Shown: positions 43,052 to 51,842 of the stretch, piece after piece
How positions within the stretch are numbered: the stretch's first letter is position 1
How the letters are laid out: every line of letters begins with the position of its first letter
Assembly (NCBI RefSeq): GCF_000332475.2
Contig: NZ_AOGX02000016.1
Location: 62,001-126,000, forward strand
Source: Leptospira yanagawae serovar Saopaulo str. Sao Paulo = ATCC 700523
Lineage (GTDB): Bacteria; Spirochaetota; Leptospiria; Leptospirales; Leptospiraceae
Direction: 5' to 3'
Length of the DNA: 64,000 bases
Notes under the pieces: generated by a model
Seen by the model: only the letters and a program-made list of their open reading frames with translations
Databases searched by the model: none
What the model was told of the DNA's origin: nothing
Translations under genes and position numbers: made by a program

Positions 43052-46000
43052 CTAATTAGCGTTTAGTTTTTTTCTACGAAAGTATTTCAATATTTCTGAA
43101 TACAATAATAAAACAAGCGTTCCGTGGAAGGCAAAACCGTAAACATGAAATGGGACAGGGGCAAAAAAATAAATAGAACTAAGTTCTGTATAAAAAAATA
43201 GGTAACAAAGAAGGATGGAAAATCCAATGCCCATCCATATGATTGGATTGGAAAATAAATTCATCGTGAAAATGGATTCTGTATGAGAACGTTTGCTTAG
43301 TACATTCGCGATTTGTACAGTAATCGTTGGAAAAAAGAAGGCTGTAAGAGATTGCAAATACTCTTGGCTTGCTTTTGTCATATTGAGACCTTCTGGCGAA
43401 AGAGGCATCACTCCACCACATTCTGTGTAAACAAAATAGTAATACGTACTAAGGCAAGCACCTAACAAAATCATCCCTTCCATACAATACGATTTGAGAA
43501 TAAATCCGATGGAAATGAGTTTTTGATTGGGATTCCTAGGGTTTCTCTTCATGATTCCCTTTTCAGGTGGCTCCGAACCAAGCCCCATCGCTGGGATCAA
43601 ATCCGTTCCCACATCTACGGCAAGGACTCCCATCACTGTCATCAGTAATGGAAATCCTGGAATCATTGCCCAAAGGAGAAAAGGAATCAATTCTTGTGGA
43701 TTTGAATTCAATACATACGCTGAGAATTTCCGAATATTTTCAAATACCCCTCTTCCTTCCTCAATCGCAGAAACGATTGTTGCAAAATCATCGTCAACGA
43801 TGATCATCCGAGCTGCTTCTTTTGCAACTTCAGTACCTCTTTTGCCCATTGCAATTCCGATATCTGCTTTTTTTAATGCAGGACCATCATTCACTCCGTC
43901 ACCTGTAACTGCGACAATTTCACCTAACTCTTGTAAAATAGAAACGATTCTTAATTTTTGAGAAGGGGAAACTCTCGCAAAAATTGGTTCCCCTTTTTTT
44001 ACCCATTCACGCAGGCTCACATCATTCATTTGGTCCAATTGAACCCCGGTGATCACAACAGGAGTTTCACCACCAATTCCAATTGATTTTCCAACGGATT
44101 CGGCAGTTAGAGGGTGGTCTCCTGTGATCATCAGGATTCTGATGCCTGCAGTGTGGCATTTTTTGATTGCGTCTGGAACTTTGGGCCTAATAGGATCTGC
44201 AAGACATGCATGGCCTAAATAAATCATATTTGATTCGATTTGTTTTTCAGAAAATTCATCTTTTGAATCTGCCTTACCATCTAACGTTTGATAGGCAAAG
44301 GCTAAAACACGATTTCCTTTTCTAGCGGATTCATCGGAGGCTTGTTTTAACTTCTCACGTTTCTTTGCATCAAGTGGCAATACAGAACCATTTTCATACA
44401 CAAAAGAACAAATTGATAAGATCTCTTGTGGTCCACCTTTTGCAAATGAAGTAGTAAATTCATTATTCTGAACTACAACACTCATTCGTTTACGAATTGA
44501 GTCAAATCCATTGGTGAAAATTCTTTGATTGTTAGTATTCTGAATCCGTCCAGAAGCCAAATACAATAAAGCAAGTTCAGTGGGATCACCCATTGGATTT
44601 GGTTCTAATACAGCGTTGTTACAATAGTATCCACATTCTAATAACAACTGACTCCCTTCCTTCAAAGAAAACGCATCCGGAGATAGAAATTGAAAATCAA
44701 AATGTAATTCCACAACACGCATTTGATTTTGGGTGAGAGTTCCGGTTTTATCCGAACATATGACTGTTGTACAACCCAAGGTTTCTACACTTGACAGATC
44801 TTTTAAGATAGCATTCCGTTTTGCCATCCTAGAAACACCTAACGCAAGTGATAAGGTTACAGTGGGGAGAAGACCTTCAGGAACATTTGCTACGAAGATT
44901 CCAATAAAAAACAAAAAGGCTTGTACAAAACTAAGCCCTGCAACAAAATACCCAACAATCAAAAAAACTACACCAATTGTAAATGCGAATAATGAGATGG
45001 AGATAACAGTTTGTCTAAGTTGTTTTTGTAATGGGCTTTCTTCTCTTTTGATTTGCGAAGTTAACCCTGCGATTTGACCGATTTCAGTGTTCTGACCTGT
45101 TCCAAATACAATTGCTTTTGTTTTCCCTTTGATGAGAGAACTTCCGGCAAACAAAATGTTTGGCATTTCCAGCCAAAGGAATTTACCTTCTAACACGATT
45201 TGATTTTCGGATTTATAACGACGTGCTGATGTGGATTCACCGGTTAACGATGAGTTATCAACTTCAACATCTTCTGACTCGATGATGCGGCAATCTGCTG
45301 GGACTATATCACCTTCAGATAAAACGATAAGGTCCCCCGGCACAATATCATCAGCTTGGATGATCCCAAGTTCCCCATCCCGAATCACCGGACATTCATT
45401 CGCTAATAAATTTCGTAAAGCTTCTACTGCATGGTCAGATTTAGATTCTTGGAAAAAGGAAAAAATTCCATTAATCAACACTACTATAAAGATTGCAATG
45501 CCTAACTCAGGCATATCCACTCCAGGCACAAAACAAAGACCAGTCGCTACCCAAAGTAAAATCGCAAATAAATTAAAAAAACTTTTTAAAAACTTCCAAA
45601 TAATAGGAGTTGATTTCTCCTTTTCGATTACGTTTTTACCAAATGTTTTTAATCTAGAGTTTGCTTCTTTTTTTGTGAGTCCGTTTTGTAAATCCGTTTG
45701 TAATTCAAATGCAATTTGTGATTGGTTTAAATTCTTATAACTTGGCTTCATTTCTTTTTCACCAAGTTGGACGACACTGAGTACATCCACTGCTTGATTA
45801 CACAACATCAATTTTTCAAAGATCTGAGGGAGCAATGAAGATAGACCATGTAACAAACGCAAATGCAACGATGGGAGTTGTTCAGGAATCATCTGAAACA
45901 AAACCAATTGTATTTTTTTTTCACCTACCTTTATGCCTTCAGGTAAAATGAATAAAAACAATTCAGGAGTTTTGATGTTTGCAGACCGAAAATGAGGGAT

Positions 46001-46180
46001 TAAAATCTGGTCACCGATCGTTTCAAATGTATGGTTTGGGATGGAATGGAATCGATACTGGATCTCTTTTTGTATCTCCAGTTCGGGTATTTTTTTCATT
46101 AAGGCAATTTGTATGTCACCCCAATGTTTCACATCTTTCAATATTTGGATGGAATCAACATTTAAATATTCGAGTAACAT
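43052..46180 (-). CDS. P2C-type (Na,K-ATPase-like) cation pump with N-terminal PTS EIIA-like domain
   Basis: A 1042-residue P-type ATPase. Residues 1-140 resemble a PTS EIIA type-2/EIIA-Ntr domain: TFETIGDQILIPHFR keeps the active His63, then IKVGEKKIQLVLFQMIP and LHLRLLHGLSSLL give the following strand and helix. From about 150 begins a cation ATPase: ELQTDLQNGLTKKEANSRLK, the TGES-type loop DNSSLTGES, VANVPEGLLPTVTLSLALG (M4), CSDKTGTLTQNQ (Asp477), MVTGDGVNDGPALKKADIG-like region, NSNPQELIPFLLW (M5) and AVDVGTDLIPAMGL (M6). M4 to M6 match the ion-binding residues of Na,K-ATPase alpha. It should export Na+ or exchange K+ and may be controlled by phosphotransfer. Confidence 0.9.
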   Translation of the reverse strand: MLLEYLNVDSIQILKDVKHWGDIQIALMKKIPELEIQKEIQYRFHSIPNHTFETIGDQILIPHFRSANIKTPELFLFILPEGIKVGEKKIQLVLFQMIPEQLPSLHLRLLHGLSSLLPQIFEKLMLCNQAVDVLSVVQLGEKEMKPSYKNLNQSQIAFELQTDLQNGLTKKEANSRLKTFGKNVIEKEKSTPIIWKFLKSFFNLFAILLWVATGLCFVPGVDMPELGIAIFIVVLINGIFSFFQESKSDHAVEALRNLLANECPVIRDGELGIIQADDIVPGDLIVLSEGDIVPADCRIIESEDVEVDNSSLTGESTSARRYKSENQIVLEGKFLWLEMPNILFAGSSLIKGKTKAIVFGTGQNTEIGQIAGLTSQIKREESPLQKQLRQTVISISLFAFTIGVVFLIVGYFVAGLSFVQAFLFFIGIFVANVPEGLLPTVTLSLALGVSRMAKRNAILKDLSSVETLGCTTVICSDKTGTLTQNQMRVVELHFDFQFLSPDAFSLKEGSQLLLECGYYCNNAVLEPNPMGDPTELALLYLASGRIQNTNNQRIFTNGFDSIRKRMSVVVQNNEFTTSFAKGGPQEILSICSFVYENGSVLPLDAKKREKLKQASDESARKGNRVLAFAYQTLDGKADSKDEFSEKQIESNMIYLGHACLADPIRPKVPDAIKKCHTAGIRILMITGDHPLTAESVGKSIGIGGETPVVITGVQLDQMNDVSLREWVKKGEPIFARVSPSQKLRIVSILQELGEIVAVTGDGVNDGPALKKADIGIAMGKRGTEVAKEAARMIIVDDDFATIVSAIEEGRGVFENIRKFSAYVLNSNPQELIPFLLWAMIPGFPLLMTVMGVLAVDVGTDLIPAMGLGSEPPEKGIMKRNPRNPNQKLISIGFILKSYCMEGMILLGACLSTYYYFVYTECGGVMPLSPEGLNMTKASQEYLQSLTAFFFPTITVQIANVLSKRSHTESIFTMNLFSNPIIWMGIGFSILLCYLFFYTELSSIYFFAPVPFHVYGFAFHGTLVLLLYSEILKYFRRKKLNAN

Positions 46181-46264
46181 ACCGTATGCTCCGCCCCTAT
46201 GAGACGAAGATTGATTTCAGTTTCAAACCAAACCTATTGCCAAGGTTCTAAAAAAACTATTTTA

Positions 46265-46702
46265 TTAGTTTTTGTCAGATGATTCTAAAAAGATTTCTTT
46301 GGCAGCTTTTGGATACCTCAACTGGATCCCATCCCACCAAACATCTGTACTAAAAGCGGCTGATTCGGCAATTTGCCATTTGCCATTCACTTTTTTGTAT
46401 AATGCTTCCACATGACAACAATCGTAAGGGAGGTCTTCTGCTAATTCAATCTCCTTACCATCCTTTCTTTTTGTTACACCTCGAAACCAAGCGTAGTCAC
46501 CTGAGAGTTTGAAGTGTTCTACAACGAATACAAATTCTTGTTTAAATTCCTTCGCTAACTTGGCTCTTAATAAATCCAATAAATAAGTTCTTTCAACTTC
46601 ATTCGTTTTATTTTTGGTTTTGTAATCTAAAACATTTGATTGTGAATGTATGGCAAAACTAAACGTTACTAATAACAAAATATAAAAAATTTTATCTTTC
46701 AA
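46265..46702 (-). CDS. exported hypothetical protein
   Basis: A 145-residue protein with a signal peptide (KIFYILLLVTFSFAIHSQ). The mature part (FVVEHFKLSGDYAWFRGVTK, CCHVEALYKKVNGKWQIAES) has the look of an NTF2-like or SnoaL-like cone with a last strand of K-x-x-G-x-W, but that is only a resemblance. Two adjacent Cys are conserved-looking. It lies 14 bases after the SDR gene and may be in its operon. Confidence 0.62.
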   Translation of the reverse strand: MKDKIFYILLLVTFSFAIHSQSNVLDYKTKNKTNEVERTYLLDLLRAKLAKEFKQEFVFVVEHFKLSGDYAWFRGVTKRKDGKEIELAEDLPYDCCHVEALYKKVNGKWQIAESAAFSTDVWWDGIQLRYPKAAKEIFLESSDKN

Positions 46703-46716
46703 TTGGATCTCCTTGT

Positions 46717-47520
46717 TTAGCGAACCTTCGCTTTTTGAATCATTTTAAAAAATAATGAAGGAAAAAATGTTTGTAAAAACAAACCAAATTTTTCTTTGAA
46801 TCCAGCAATCACAACTTCCCTTTGTTTGTTAGCGACTGCATGTAAAATACGATGAGCACAAAGTTGTACAGGTAAACCCGATTCAATCACAGCATCCATT
46901 TTTCCTGTGGACGATCCGTCACCTTGAAGTGCATTTTTGGAAATATTGGTTTGGATGAATCCAGGGTAAACCATCGTCACAAAAACTCCAGATTTTTCTT
47001 CTTCTGCACGTAAAGCATGAAAAAAACCAACCAAAGCAAATTTTGAGGCTGAATAAGCCGAACGAAGTGGGCTACCCAATTTCCCAGCTACACTTGATAT
47101 CACAGCAAAATGAATTTCTTTTTTTCCTAAAACTTCAGGCAACATAGCACGCGTTAGCTCCGCTGCGCCATAAAAGTTGGTATTGATAATTTTTTCAATC
47201 GTTGTCAAATTAGTTTCTTTTGTGAGGGAACGTTGACTGATACCTCCATTATGGATCACCACCTTGGGGATTCCATATTTTTTCAAACAACGTTTCGCAA
47301 ATTCAGAAACATCGTGGTATTTTTCTAAATCTAGTTTTTCAACAGCATATTTTCCCTTTGCCAAACCCAACTCCTTTGCAATGGATTCCAAATCTTTTGG
47401 TTTGCGTGATGCAAGTAACACATTGGCTTTTTGGTTGTATGCTTGTTTGACTAATTCTTTTCCAATCCCAGAAGAAGCACCTGTGATCCAAACCCATTCC
47501 CCTTGGTAAAACTTGTTCAT
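46717..47520 (-). CDS. short-chain dehydrogenase/reductase
   Basis: A 267-residue NAD(P)-dependent classical SDR. The cofactor loop is ITGASSGIGKELV, the structural motif is NGGIS, and the catalytic triad is formed by Ser in ISSVAGKLGS, Tyr and Lys in SAYSASKFAL. PGFIQTNIS follows as the PG motif. A hydrophobic end (GLFLQTFFPSLFFKMIQKA) suggests membrane association, as in lipid or retinol-type SDRs. It follows the ceramidase gene on the same strand after 165 bases. Confidence 0.9.
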   Translation of the reverse strand: MNKFYQGEWVWITGASSGIGKELVKQAYNQKANVLLASRKPKDLESIAKELGLAKGKYAVEKLDLEKYHDVSEFAKRCLKKYGIPKVVIHNGGISQRSLTKETNLTTIEKIINTNFYGAAELTRAMLPEVLGKKEIHFAVISSVAGKLGSPLRSAYSASKFALVGFFHALRAEEEKSGVFVTMVYPGFIQTNISKNALQGDGSSTGKMDAVIESGLPVQLCAHRILHAVANKQREVVIAGFKEKFGLFLQTFFPSLFFKMIQKAKVR

Positions 47521-47635
47521 AGATTCCCCTTCACTTTCTAAATCATCAGATTAGAGAAAATTTGAATGGTTGGTGATTTTTTTACAACTTGTTTTCTATT
47601 GAATGGAGAATTCTAGAAAAGGATTCGAATCTACA

Positions 47636-47679
47636 AACTTTATGGATTGTCGGAGGAAAAAGGAACAAACCATAAAGTT
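47636..47679. terminator. hairpin after the ceramidase gene
   Basis: Arms 47636-47650 and 47665-47679 pair over 10 bases (AACTTTATGG with CCATAAAGTT), then one mismatch, then 4 more. The loop is 14 bases. It starts 6 bases beyond the ceramidase stop. There is no strong U-run after it, so it may be a weak terminator or mRNA-stabilising structure. Confidence 0.45.
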
Positions 47680-47685
47680 GTAACA

Positions 47686-49698
47686 TTACCTGGTTACGGA
47701 GAAAATGGGGCATTCAATTCGATAGGGATTTTTTGTACCTAGGGAATTTAGATACAAGCCTTCATGCACCAGACGGTATTCTCCATTTGGAACAAACTCC
47801 TTCATTTCCCAAATTAAATCCATTTTGCCAAGACCAGAAGCAAAAAGACCTGGGTTATGAAATTGGAATTTGGTATCGTAATCAGCGTCGGATCGGTATT
47901 GTTTCCAACTGTTTCCTTCTTTTTTTTCTACATAAAGATAGGATTTTACATTTGGATAACCAACATTGGGATTTGCTGCATCCACTTGGCAATGGACGGA
48001 ATTTCCAAATTGTATCTCTTTGCCATTCTCCTTTAACACTCGTTTTGGTTCTTTTGAGATGATTTTAGAATTTGGAATTGTTAATGGGTTAACTTTATCA
48101 GAAAGGTCAAGTGGCATTAGAACTGATTTTGTATTTTGGGAAAATTCTTTTCCCTTTAATAATTCTGTAGCCATAAACGAAAATTCTTGGCGAAGTGCAT
48201 TCAAACTTTGTTGTCCATGTAAGGTATGCCCTCCTTCATAATTTTGAGTTGCATATTCTTCTGGAGTTGAGATATATCCAGAAAAATCATTGGTAAGTCC
48301 AGACAAAACAATTTCAGAAATTTTATCTTGTAATACATCTCTCACTTGTTTCTTCAAACGCCGACTTGACATCGTTGTCACTTCATGTGGTAAAACCAAA
48401 ATGGAAAGATCACCAATGAGAACAAGTCCATAGGGAAGGATTTGAGGTAAACTTGGAATTGGTTTAGTTTCACCCATCGGAAATAATACAGCTTTCGGTT
48501 TTTGGCATTCTCGTAAGGAATCAGAGGGTGACTGTAACATAAATTTGGCGATCCAATCAATGTAAAATCTTCGATTACTTTCGGTCATACCTTCATGGAA
48601 TAACCAATGGCCACCTCCTTCTTCAGTTGATCCTGCGGCAAATGCATATCCATAGGCAGAAGGACATGTATACTCTGTTTTCCCTGTTCCTGAAAATTCA
48701 CTTCGAACAGGATAACGGCTCATATCAATGAATGTATGAGAAAAACTTAGTCCTAACTTAAGTGGTTTTCCTTGAGATAATAATATCTCTTGACTTGCCA
48801 AAAATTGACGTTTACCAATAATAAAACTGCTATCGTAAATGTCTTTTCCAGGACCTGTATTATTTAAATTCAAATTGGGTGAAACATCCCCTTCATTTGC
48901 TTGTGCAAATATCGCAACAAAAGAAACATTCCCTTTTTTAGATTCGTTTTCCTCTGCTAATAATGAAGCAATTCCTTTGTTATCAGAAGAAATCAATCGA
49001 TTATCAAATGTTATATTGGTTGGATGAACTCCATACCAATTAACAAAGCCAATTGCATTTCCATCTACAAACACATTCAGTTGAAGCATCTCGCGATCAA
49101 TATTATCTTCATACAATATTCTTTCCGCTTCAGGGTTTGCCAAATACGCAGACAAACTTCGATTAATACCTGCTTCACGAACGATGGTCTTTCCGATTTT
49201 TAATTCAGCTTGTTTTCTAGATTGGTATGCTTCTTTAATGGCTTCAAAAATGCCATCTCTTAAGACCGCATAAGAGAGGCCGTAAAACTGAGTAGAATAA
49301 AAAGATATTTCAGAATAGTGAAAATGACCAGCAGGTCCACTGTGTGTATGCGATGCATTGAGTAAAACATTTCCAAAGTGAAATTTCGGATCTACTTCCT
49401 TTTGGAGCCGAGCCACTACCTCTCTTTGGATTTCAAACGGGATACCTCCAACTTCGGCAGTAACATAAGCCAAAAATTTTTTTTCACTTGGCTCTTCTAT
49501 CACTAAGGCTCTAGCGAATTGGCGAGTTTGGATTCCAAGTCCAGTTTGGTCTTCTCTTGCATAGCCCCAGAACATAACACCCACAGGTGGACCAGTGATG
49601 TCTTTTTTCGCCATACCAGCGAGATAAGATTTTGGAGTTTCTGCGAGAAGCGAAACGGAAAAGAAAAAAAGAACAGAAAATAGGAAACGTTGCTTCAT
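47686..49698 (-). CDS. neutral ceramidase
   Basis: A 670-residue exported enzyme of the neutral/alkaline ceramidase family, which cleaves ceramide into sphingosine and fatty acid. Signal peptide KQRFLFSVLFFFSVSLLA. Family signatures: GVMFWGYAREDQTGLGIQTR, NASHTHSGPAGHFHY (zinc-binding His cluster), YGVHPTN, the active-site segment NEGDVSPN (Ser near residue 270), and NDFSGYISTPEEYATQNYEG. The length fits bacterial forms. The reading frame is open for another 134 codons upstream but these overlap an antisense gene and lack a signal; the ATG at 49698 is the natural start. Confidence 0.93.
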   Translation of the reverse strand: MKQRFLFSVLFFFSVSLLAETPKSYLAGMAKKDITGPPVGVMFWGYAREDQTGLGIQTRQFARALVIEEPSEKKFLAYVTAEVGGIPFEIQREVVARLQKEVDPKFHFGNVLLNASHTHSGPAGHFHYSEISFYSTQFYGLSYAVLRDGIFEAIKEAYQSRKQAELKIGKTIVREAGINRSLSAYLANPEAERILYEDNIDREMLQLNVFVDGNAIGFVNWYGVHPTNITFDNRLISSDNKGIASLLAEENESKKGNVSFVAIFAQANEGDVSPNLNLNNTGPGKDIYDSSFIIGKRQFLASQEILLSQGKPLKLGLSFSHTFIDMSRYPVRSEFSGTGKTEYTCPSAYGYAFAAGSTEEGGGHWLFHEGMTESNRRFYIDWIAKFMLQSPSDSLRECQKPKAVLFPMGETKPIPSLPQILPYGLVLIGDLSILVLPHEVTTMSSRRLKKQVRDVLQDKISEIVLSGLTNDFSGYISTPEEYATQNYEGGHTLHGQQSLNALRQEFSFMATELLKGKEFSQNTKSVLMPLDLSDKVNPLTIPNSKIISKEPKRVLKENGKEIQFGNSVHCQVDAANPNVGYPNVKSYLYVEKKEGNSWKQYRSDADYDTKFQFHNPGLFASGLGKMDLIWEMKEFVPNGEYRLVHEGLYLNSLGTKNPYRIECPIFSVTR

Positions 49699-49882
49699 CC
49701 TACTGGTTTTCCTGTAACGCAGAAAACTTGTCAATCCCGAACAAGTGTCGACTAATTTTTCGCATTTTGGAACGAATCCTGCAGGCTGACCCACAAAAAA
49801 CCAACAAAAACAATCCTGAAGAAAGTAAGGACGAAAATGGAAAGGGTTTTGATTCTGGAAAAAGGAACGATAAGGTAATTCT

Positions 49883-50209
49883 ATGTTTTCACTTTTGCAA
49901 ACGAAATTAGGTCGATTTCGCATTTTAGCGTTTTTTGAGGGAATTTCTTTTTTAACAATTCTCTTTGTCACGATGCCCTTAAAGTATTTATACAAAAATC
50001 CAGAACCAAATAAAATAGTCGGATTGGTACATGGATTATTATTCCTCTTGTACTTGGTGGAACTCTTCCAAGTGAAAGTAGAATACCAATGGAAACTCAA
50101 AAAAACCTTTTATGCTGCTTTGGCTTCGGTGATCCCATTCGGAACCTTCTTGGCAGAAAAGTATTTATACTTACAACCCGACGATGAAGAGTTGGGAAAC
50201 CTGAAATAA
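49883..50209 (+). CDS. DUF3817-type small membrane protein
   Basis: A 108-residue integral membrane protein with three to four helices. FEGISFLTILFVTMPLKYLY near the N-terminus and VHGLLFLLYLVELF are the DUF3817 signature, a family of unknown function often near transporters. The adjacent LpxR-like gene starts 3 bases after its stop, so the two are likely co-transcribed. Confidence 0.85.
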   Translation: MFSLLQTKLGRFRILAFFEGISFLTILFVTMPLKYLYKNPEPNKIVGLVHGLLFLLYLVELFQVKVEYQWKLKKTFYAALASVIPFGTFLAEKYLYLQPDDEELGNLK

Positions 50210-50212
50210 ACT

Positions 50213-51748
50213 ATGAAATCAAAATTTCTTTTCTGTCTCATTTTCACCAAATTACTGTTAGCAAGTAGTATCATAGCACAAACGAAAACTAATAAAAAAA
50301 CCACACCGATCAAACCTGTAGTCGAAACACCTGTCGAAATTGAGAGGACTGTAAAAGAAACTCCAGACCAATACCAGGTCAGACTGATTATGGAAAATGA
50401 TGCATTCGGTGGATTTTCTGATCGTTATTATACAAATGGGTCAAGATTAGAATTTCATATGTCAGCTGGAGAATCCAATCCAACGAGAAAAGTATTTAGT
50501 TATTGGAATGATTTTTTTGTGACTCCGACAGAAACCACAAAATACCTACAAGGATTTGCAGTAGCACAAGAATTTTATACACCTACAAACATAACAAAAG
50601 CGGACGTTTCGTACGGTGATCGACCTTATTCAAGCCGAGGGTATTTTAGTAACTCTTTAACAACTGCATCAGAAGATACAAGTGTCACAACAGAACTTGA
50701 ACTTGGTATGATTGGACCATCCGTTGGTGGTAAATCTGCTCAAATGAATTTTCATAATTTGATCAACTCTCCAACACCACAAGGTTGGGACACACAAATC
50801 CCTGATTCATATTCAGTCGCTTTACGCACTGACATTCGAAAATATTACCATCGTTTTTTTGGAACACAATACAATCTCAACCTAGGGAATATCAATACAG
50901 ATGTATCATTTGGATTGATATTTCGGTTTGGAAATGTGGATAAAACACCTGGACCTGGCAGTTCTGCTTTGCAACCTGGCCCACCAATCTTATATAATGA
51001 AGGAAACGGATATTGGTATTTTTATATCAATCCCGGAGGAACCTTACAAGCATACAATGCAACGATCCAAGGCCAAATGGGAACTGATAAGGCATATAAA
51101 TCGCAAAACAGAAGTTCAGCGTTTAGCAATTGGGATAGTTTTTTAAATAATCCGACTCCAGATGTAGGTGAAAGGGAATTACAATACCGAGCATTAACAG
51201 AAGACAATGGAAAAAACACTTTACAAAGATATCTTTTGTTTAACGAATTTTTAGTAAAGGGAACCAATAATCCTTATAATATAGGATTAAACTATTTAGT
51301 TTTTAATAATATTTTTAATGGTGCAGAAGATATTGAATTCACAACACGTTTGTTTTTATTAAAAAATTTATCCGACCAATGGGAGCAAATTCCAGACAAC
51401 GCTAAAGCTTTGGCCATTTATTCGATTTTCCGTCCAGAAGGTGGAAAACTCCCTCCAATCGTTCGTTTTTATTCCTATGAAATTTTATCCCAATTCATTT
51501 TGGATCCCAAACAGAGAGAGACCTTATTGCAGCTCTTACGAGAAGAAATTGAATATCGCGAAGACAAAACGTACATAGCAGATCTAAAACGAGCTGTAGG
51601 ATTTGTCCGAGCTGGATTTGTTTCCGTTTCCAACTCTGGTTTTATGTTCGGATTACATTATAATTTCCAAACAATCGATTTTCAATCGGCAAAGGGTTTA
51701 CCACAACAACACCAATGGCTTGGGTTTCAATTAGGTAAGGTATTTTAA
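50213..51748 (+). CDS. LpxR-like outer-membrane lipid A deacylase
   Basis: A 511-residue exported protein with a signal peptide (SKFLFCLIFTKLLLASSIIA). It resembles the LpxR/DUF2219 family: ENDAFGGFSDRYYTNGSRLE is the N-terminal signature carrying the active-site Asn-Asp and Thr-Asn-Gly, and GMIGPSVGGKSAQMNFHNLI carries the GP..Q..H part. The rest alternates strands as a beta barrel, ending in Phe. LpxR removes the 3'-acyloxyacyl group of lipid A. It is longer than enterobacterial LpxR (about 320), with an insertion of about 150 residues, so the substrate may differ. Confidence 0.85.
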   Translation: MKSKFLFCLIFTKLLLASSIIAQTKTNKKTTPIKPVVETPVEIERTVKETPDQYQVRLIMENDAFGGFSDRYYTNGSRLEFHMSAGESNPTRKVFSYWNDFFVTPTETTKYLQGFAVAQEFYTPTNITKADVSYGDRPYSSRGYFSNSLTTASEDTSVTTELELGMIGPSVGGKSAQMNFHNLINSPTPQGWDTQIPDSYSVALRTDIRKYYHRFFGTQYNLNLGNINTDVSFGLIFRFGNVDKTPGPGSSALQPGPPILYNEGNGYWYFYINPGGTLQAYNATIQGQMGTDKAYKSQNRSSAFSNWDSFLNNPTPDVGERELQYRALTEDNGKNTLQRYLLFNEFLVKGTNNPYNIGLNYLVFNNIFNGAEDIEFTTRLFLLKNLSDQWEQIPDNAKALAIYSIFRPEGGKLPPIVRFYSYEILSQFILDPKQRETLLQLLREEIEYREDKTYIADLKRAVGFVRAGFVSVSNSGFMFGLHYNFQTIDFQSAKGLPQQHQWLGFQLGKVF

Positions 51749-51842
51749 CAAATTCCCCAAACTGAATGGGTTTCAAACTTTTGAACTAAATTCAAAAATT
51801 AGGCTCGCCAACCAAAGTTGATTCGCAGAAAACTGTGCGATC

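Noticed and set aside
45231..45740. Open frame antisense to the P-type ATPase
   Set aside because: No ribosome site or domain; the sense frame is an intact conserved pump.
49699..50100. 134-codon upstream extension of the ceramidase gene
   Set aside because: It lies antisense to the DUF3817 gene, has no signal peptide and would bury the real signal sequence; the ATG at 49698 gives a normal secreted enzyme.
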